Positions 34,216-38,277 of a DNA stretch of 38,277 nt are shown here, one piece after another. Each line of letters begins with the position of its first letter. Positions within the stretch are counted from its first letter, which is position 1. Below the pieces are notes generated by a model. It ran no database searches, was not told the DNA's origin, and saw only the letters and a list, made by a program, of their open reading frames with translations. Made by a program: the position numbers and the translations under genes. Source of the DNA: an uncultured Bacteroidales bacterium (lineage in GTDB: Bacteria > Bacteroidota > Bacteroidia > Bacteroidales > Bacteroidaceae); NCBI GenBank assembly GCA_902785075.1, contig CACZXN010000042.1, forward strand, positions 1 to 38,277, given 5' to 3'.

Positions 34216-37200
34216 CTAACCTTTTTTATTGATTTCTTGTAGGATTGCGACGGCCTGACTTACAGAGTTAACGTCTTTTATCCATAGGGAGCGACGACCG
34301 TCATGTTCGCGCATCTTGGTATTTCTGGGATGATATGAGGCGTAGGTTATGATGCGATCAAATTGCTCACTTTCATAGTAGCGGCTAGCGAAGTCGCCCA
34401 CAAGATACAGAATCATTTTTCCACTCTTGAGTGTCACCTTCTCCACTCCGATTGATGCAGCAAGCCATTTAAGCGGCATCACTTTCAGCAGTTCCTCACC
34501 TTCTTCCGGTATTTGTCCGAAACGGTCAACCAATCGCTGCCTATAAGCCTCAAGTTGCTCGTAGCTGGTAATGGAATCGAGTTCACGATACAGGGTTATA
34601 CGTTCTCCGCTGCTGGGCACAAATGTCTCTGGGAAGTGTGCCACGAGGTCCGACTCTACCGATGTTTCCGACACGAACGGCATATTGACAGATAGCTGTT
34701 CCATATCGTCTTTATCTTCATCTGACGACTGTTGATACATTTCATGCTTCAGTTCATCCATCGCTTCTGCCAACACTTTCTGGTAGGCCTCATAGCCCAA
34801 ATCTGCGATAAATCCGCTCTGCTCTGCTCCCAACAGATTTCCTGCACCTCGGATATCGAGGTCCTGTAATGCAATTTGCATACCCGACCCCAATCCTGAG
34901 AAGTTCTCCAATGCTTGGAGCCGACGTCGGGAGTCATCATTGAGAGCAGCAAGTGGGGGTGCTAAGAGGTAACAGAAGGCCTTCTTGTTGCTGCGTCCCA
35001 CCCTTCCTCGCATCTGATGCAAGTCGCTCAATCCGTAATTCTGCGCACCATTGATGATAATAGTATTTGCATTGGGGATATCAATACCGTTCTCCACAAT
35101 CGTGGTCGAGAGCATCACATCGTAGTCATAGTTCATGAAGTCGAACACCACCTCCTCAAGCTCTTGCGGATTCATGCGTCCATGTCCGATACATACACGG
35201 GCATCCGGAACATTCTTCACAATCAGCGCCTTCAATTCCTCCAGATTATTGATGCGGTTGTTGACAAAGAACACCTGACCATTACGGCTCATTTCGAAGT
35301 TGATAGCTTCGGCAATAATCTCTGGTGAGAATGTATGGATTTCTGTCTGTATCGGATAGCGATTCGGAGGTGGAGTCTGTATGATACTTAAATCGCGTGC
35401 TCCCATCAGAGAGAACTGCAAAGTACGCGGAATTGGGGTGGCTGTCATCGTGAGGGTATCCACATTGATTTTCATCTGTCGCAACTTCTCCTTCACCGAC
35501 ACTCCGAACTTCTGCTCCTCATCGATAACCAACAATCCAAGGTCTTTGAATTTCACATCCTTACCAATGAGTTTATGGGTTCCGATGATAATGTCCACCT
35601 TTCCCTCTTTAAGGTCTTCCAGCACCTCTTTTACCTGCTTAGCGCTACGTGCCCTGCTGATGTATTCTACCCTTACGGGGAAGTCCTTGAGGCGCTCGGA
35701 GAATGTCTGATAATGCTGATATGCCAATATCGTCGTAGGTACCAACACAGCTACCTGCTTGCTGTCGGATGCGGCCTTGAACGCAGCACGAATAGCCACT
35801 TCCGTCTTTCCGAATCCCACATCTCCACACACCAGACGGTCCATCGGCTGACGTTTCTCCATGTCGGCCTTCACGTCATTAGTTGCCTTGAGCTGATCGG
35901 GGGTATCTTCATAGATGAAACTTGCCTCCAACTCATGTTGCATATAGCTGTCTGGGCTAAAGGCAAAGCCGTCTTCATGCATACGTTGAGAATAGAGTCG
36001 TATCAAGTCGCGAGCGATATCCTTCACCTTCTTCTTCACACGTTCCTTCATCCGCTCCCACGCTCCTGTGCCCAAGCGGTTCAAGCGAGGCGGTTCACCT
36101 TCTTTGCCTTTGTACTTCGACACCTTGTTCAACGCATGGATGGACACATATACGATATCGTCATTCTGATAAAGAATCTTTATCATCTCCTGCATCTGCC
36201 CGTTTGTAGGCACACGTACCAAACCGCCAAAGCGGCCCACTCCGTGATCGATATGCACCACATAATCGCCCACCTCAAACTGCTGTATCTCCTTCAGCGT
36301 CAGCGCAACCTTTCCTCTGCGAGCCTTGTCGCTCTTGAGGCTATATTTATGATAACGGTCGAACAACTGATGGTCGGTAAAGTAACATTGCTTCATCGTA
36401 TGGTCGATAAAACCTTCATGAATAGCAGTCGCAACCGGTGTAAAGGTAATGAGCGTATCTCCCTTGCGGTTGGCATCGAAGATATCTTCCAGACGCCGAA
36501 TCTGTTTCTCGTTATCAGCAAAGATATTGATGGAATAGCCTTCGTTGATGAGTCGCTCAAACTCATTTGTCACCAATTCAAAGTTCTTATGAAACAAAGG
36601 CTGCATACCTGTATGAAAGCTCACATGCAGACTCTTGCTGTCTCGTGCCTCGTCCACATTACTGCTGCCGATGATGACTCGACGACGATTGGCGATATCG
36701 TGCAGGAACTCGTCCCTTGACGACAGGAACGAAGCATCCAACCCCTCCGCCCTATTCGCTCCGTCCGAAGCGTTCGCATGAGGCTGTTCTATCACCGCCT
36801 GGCGCGAGAATCCTGCTTGGCAAATCTCGTCGATCTTGTCTGCAACAAACGCCAAACTACGCGTCACGATGAGCGTATCATCGGGTAGGAACGACAACAA
36901 GGAAATATACCGACTCGGAGTCTCCAACAGGTCGGGCACAACAGTGATCGTATCCAGTTTGTCGCCCGACAGCTGACTCACAATATCGAACGTACGAATA
37001 CTGTCTATTTCGTCGCCAAAGAAATCGACACGATAAGGGTCCTCATTGCTGAACGAGAACACATCGACAATGCTGCCACGAATGGCAAACTGACCTGGTT
37101 CATATACATAATCGGTACGCGCGAAGCCCAAGTCAAACAACCGAGACTCCAACTCCGTCACATCCACCATGCTACCCTTCGACAACACGATCGAATGCTG

Positions 37201-37635
37201 CTCTACATTCTGTCGCGACACAACCCTTTCAGCCAAAGCATCAGGATAAGTAACGATGAAGAGAGGCGAGTTGGGCGAAGCAAGAATGGACGTCAGCGTA
37301 TTCGTACGCAGCAGCTCGTTGGCATCATCCTTCTGATTATACTTGATGGCTCTACGATACGATGAAGGGAAAAACACCACATCCTTGTCGCCAAGCATCT
37401 GAGTCAGGTCATGATAGAAATAGCCGGCATCCTCCTGATCGTCCAATACAAACAGATAAGGACGGCACGACTCATGCACCAATTCGCGACCAACCAAAGC
37501 AGCAAAATACAAAGCAGCAGATGAACCCTGAAGTCCATCTACCACAACATTCGATTTTCGTTTAGTGATCGCTTCCGCCAATCGCCTTACATCCGGATTC
37601 GACGCTAACGATTTCAGTAACTGTGAACGTTCCAA
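34216..37635 (-). CDS. mfd: Transcription-repair coupling factor Mfd
   Basis: A DNA translocase that removes stalled RNA polymerase and recruits the UvrA repair protein. 1139 residues, full length. A UvrB-like N-terminal module (VVDGLQGSSAALYFAALVG, VFFPSSYRRAIKY) is followed by the CarD-like polymerase-interacting domain (FEVGDYVVHIDHGVGRFGGL), the RecG-type helicase with Walker A in CGDVGFGKTEVAIRAAF, Walker B VIDEEQKFGV, TMTATPIPRTLQFSL and QMRGRVGRSNKKAF, and the C-terminal TRCF domain. The gene follows a 44-codon small ORF by 14 bases. Confidence 0.97.
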   Translation of the reverse strand: MERSQLLKSLASNPDVRRLAEAITKRKSNVVVDGLQGSSAALYFAALVGRELVHESCRPYLFVLDDQEDAGYFYHDLTQMLGDKDVVFFPSSYRRAIKYNQKDDANELLRTNTLTSILASPNSPLFIVTYPDALAERVVSRQNVEQHSIVLSKGSMVDVTELESRLFDLGFARTDYVYEPGQFAIRGSIVDVFSFSNEDPYRVDFFGDEIDSIRTFDIVSQLSGDKLDTITVVPDLLETPSRYISLLSFLPDDTLIVTRSLAFVADKIDEICQAGFSRQAVIEQPHANASDGANRAEGLDASFLSSRDEFLHDIANRRRVIIGSSNVDEARDSKSLHVSFHTGMQPLFHKNFELVTNEFERLINEGYSINIFADNEKQIRRLEDIFDANRKGDTLITFTPVATAIHEGFIDHTMKQCYFTDHQLFDRYHKYSLKSDKARRGKVALTLKEIQQFEVGDYVVHIDHGVGRFGGLVRVPTNGQMQEMIKILYQNDDIVYVSIHALNKVSKYKGKEGEPPRLNRLGTGAWERMKERVKKKVKDIARDLIRLYSQRMHEDGFAFSPDSYMQHELEASFIYEDTPDQLKATNDVKADMEKRQPMDRLVCGDVGFGKTEVAIRAAFKAASDSKQVAVLVPTTILAYQHYQTFSERLKDFPVRVEYISRARSAKQVKEVLEDLKEGKVDIIIGTHKLIGKDVKFKDLGLLVIDEEQKFGVSVKEKLRQMKINVDTLTMTATPIPRTLQFSLMGARDLSIIQTPPPNRYPIQTEIHTFSPEIIAEAINFEMSRNGQVFFVNNRINNLEELKALIVKNVPDARVCIGHGRMNPQELEEVVFDFMNYDYDVMLSTTIVENGIDIPNANTIIINGAQNYGLSDLHQMRGRVGRSNKKAFCYLLAPPLAALNDDSRRRLQALENFSGLGSGMQIALQDLDIRGAGNLLGAEQSGFIADLGYEAYQKVLAEAMDELKHEMYQQSSDEDKDDMEQLSVNMPFVSETSVESDLVAHFPETFVPSSGERITLYRELDSITSYEQLEAYRQRLVDRFGQIPEEGEELLKVMPLKWLAASIGVEKVTLKSGKMILYLVGDFASRYYESEQFDRIITYASYHPRNTKMREHDGRRSLWIKDVNSVSQAVAILQEINKKG

Positions 37636-37649
37636 CTGACAACTTTGAT

Positions 37650-37784
37650 TTACAAGGTGAGATGAGATTGATAAGTTTGAGCAAACAAACGAATGAAACT
37701 CAAGGTTTCCTCACTGGCATGCATCGGAGTCATACCGTCAAGTTGTAAAGAATCAAAGTCAAGGTCTTGTGTAAAATCTCTCAT
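37650..37784 (-). CDS. 44-residue small protein upstream of mfd
   Basis: ATG at 37784 and TAA at 37650-37652. The peptide starts MRDFTQDLDFDSLQLDGMTP, continues MHASEETLSFIRLFAQTYQ and ends SHLTL. It is acidic at the N-terminus with a C-terminal amphipathic helix, has no signal peptide and no Cys. It sits directly before mfd on the same strand. I have the impression of similar short hypothetical proteins in Prevotella but cannot confirm it. It could be a translated small protein or a leader coupling to mfd. Confidence 0.55.
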   Translation of the reverse strand: MRDFTQDLDFDSLQLDGMTPMHASEETLSFIRLFAQTYQSHLTL

Positions 37785-37866
37785 AGGCAGCAATGGGATT
37801 AGTGAGTGATATGCTTTTACTTTAATAACGCAAATCCTTCACATTTATTTTGCAAACACCTAAATA

Positions 37867-38099
37867 TTTTTCCGAATCTGCAGTTTTCGTAAAGGAAGAA
37901 ACAAAAAGGGAGCTAGCTTCACAGCCCGCTCCAAGATGTTCCGATTTGACAGTACCTCACCATTACCCGCCGCAGCGACGGCAGCCTGTGGCCTAACTTC
38001 AAACCGATGAAGGCCGGTAAGGGTTTCAGCCTCGAGCGATATACCTTCGGAGTGTACCTTGAACTGTATAATGCGTTGAAGGGCCTTATAGAGAGTTGA
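37867..38099 (+). pseudogene. Decayed coding fragment, family not recognised
   Basis: One plus frame from 37867 has KGASFTARSKMFRFD, and a second frame from 37950 continues QYLTITRRSDGSLWPNFKP, then AGKGFSLERYTFGVYLELYN and ALKGLIES to a TGA at 38097-38099. The two frames meet at about 37947-37952, as if one base had been lost or gained, and there is no convincing start codon. The second part reads like real protein rather than chance. The origin may be a mobile-element gene. Region 37785-37866 is AT-rich and shows nothing clear. Confidence 0.4.
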
Positions 38100-38125
38100 A
38101 TATTAAGTTAATCATCATGACCAAA

Positions 38126-38277
38126 GTGTTACAGTTACAGTTGTTACAATGAAAAAAAGAAGGTATTACCCCTTTCTTAATACTTTATAACTAATTGATA
38201 TATAAGTAGTTATATAGTATATTAAGGAAAATGGGTACCTTAAAAATAACACTGTAACGACTGTAACGTAACGCTCA
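38126..38277. repeat. Long AT-rich imperfect palindrome at the window edge
   Basis: Outer arms contain TGTTACAGT-type motifs: GTGTTACAGTTACAG at 38126-38140 and CACTGTAACGACTGTAACG at 38250-38268. Inner arms about 38160-38196 and 38204-38242 pair as AAGGTA..CCC..TTT..CTTAATA..TATAACTA against their complement, centred near 38200. It has no ORF. It could be a replication, transfer or recombination site. Confidence 0.6.

Overview
The window looks like a chromosome segment from a Bacteroidales bacterium, most likely Prevotella or a close relative. Lipoproteins carry a Cys followed by acidic or Ser/Asn residues, there are Bacteroidota-only families (DUF4837, DUF5686, DUF4105, DUF6261, DUF5074, fimbrillin-like), SecA is long (1103 residues), and promoters match the Bacteroidota pattern TTTG - about 19-20 bases - TAnnTTTG with no strong Shine-Dalgarno sequences. 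No rRNA, tRNA, prophage, intact IS or CRISPR array was seen. Family names and remembered homologues come from reading translations, not from searches.

Layout. (1) 1-7180 is an envelope and repeat-rich region: an outer-membrane barrel protein and a lipoprotein (plus), a convergent DUF5074-type lipoprotein (minus), a 40-residue peptide followed by a fimbrillin-like lipoprotein, then repeat DNA. The repeats are five palindromic MITE-like elements, heptamer tracts and a 42-bp tandem repeat leading into a DUF6261 gene with an Asn-Pro-Thr tail. Two near-identical 48-bp promoters drive the peptide/fimbrillin unit and the repeat/DUF6261 unit. (2) 7247-17011 (minus) reads ino1 - DUF5686 - TPR protein - DUF4105 - secA with short gaps. 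(3) 17135-25844 (minus) is one tightly packed unit: glyA, rlmN, DUF4837 lipoprotein, pdxA, a flippase-like membrane protein, a sugar-nucleotidyltransferase-like enzyme, an ATP-grasp protein, a CDP-alcohol phosphatidyltransferase and a HAD phosphatase. (4) 25916-34126 carries an alkaline phosphatase with a Gly/Phe/Pro-rich segment, a divergent VanW-family gene, a small lipoprotein, plsC, a metallophosphoesterase, a stand-alone methionine synthase reactivation domain, pyrC and a polyprenol-phosphate glycosyltransferase. (5) 34216-37784 is mfd behind a 44-codon small ORF. (6) The right edge holds a decayed coding fragment and a long AT-rich imperfect palindrome.

How the genes work together. The most interesting part is the inositol-lipid locus (about 15.7-21.4 kb). 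Inositol-3-phosphate synthase, a HAD phosphatase, a CDP-alcohol phosphatidyltransferase, a nucleotidyltransferase, an ATP-grasp enzyme with inositol-phosphate-kinase-like motifs and a flippase-like protein together suggest synthesis, decoration and transbilayer movement of an inositol phospholipid. The synthase is broken here by what looks like a 23-bp deletion between 8-bp direct repeats, so the strain may depend on imported inositol. The repeat-rich first 7 kb is the other area that ordinary annotation would leave unexplained.
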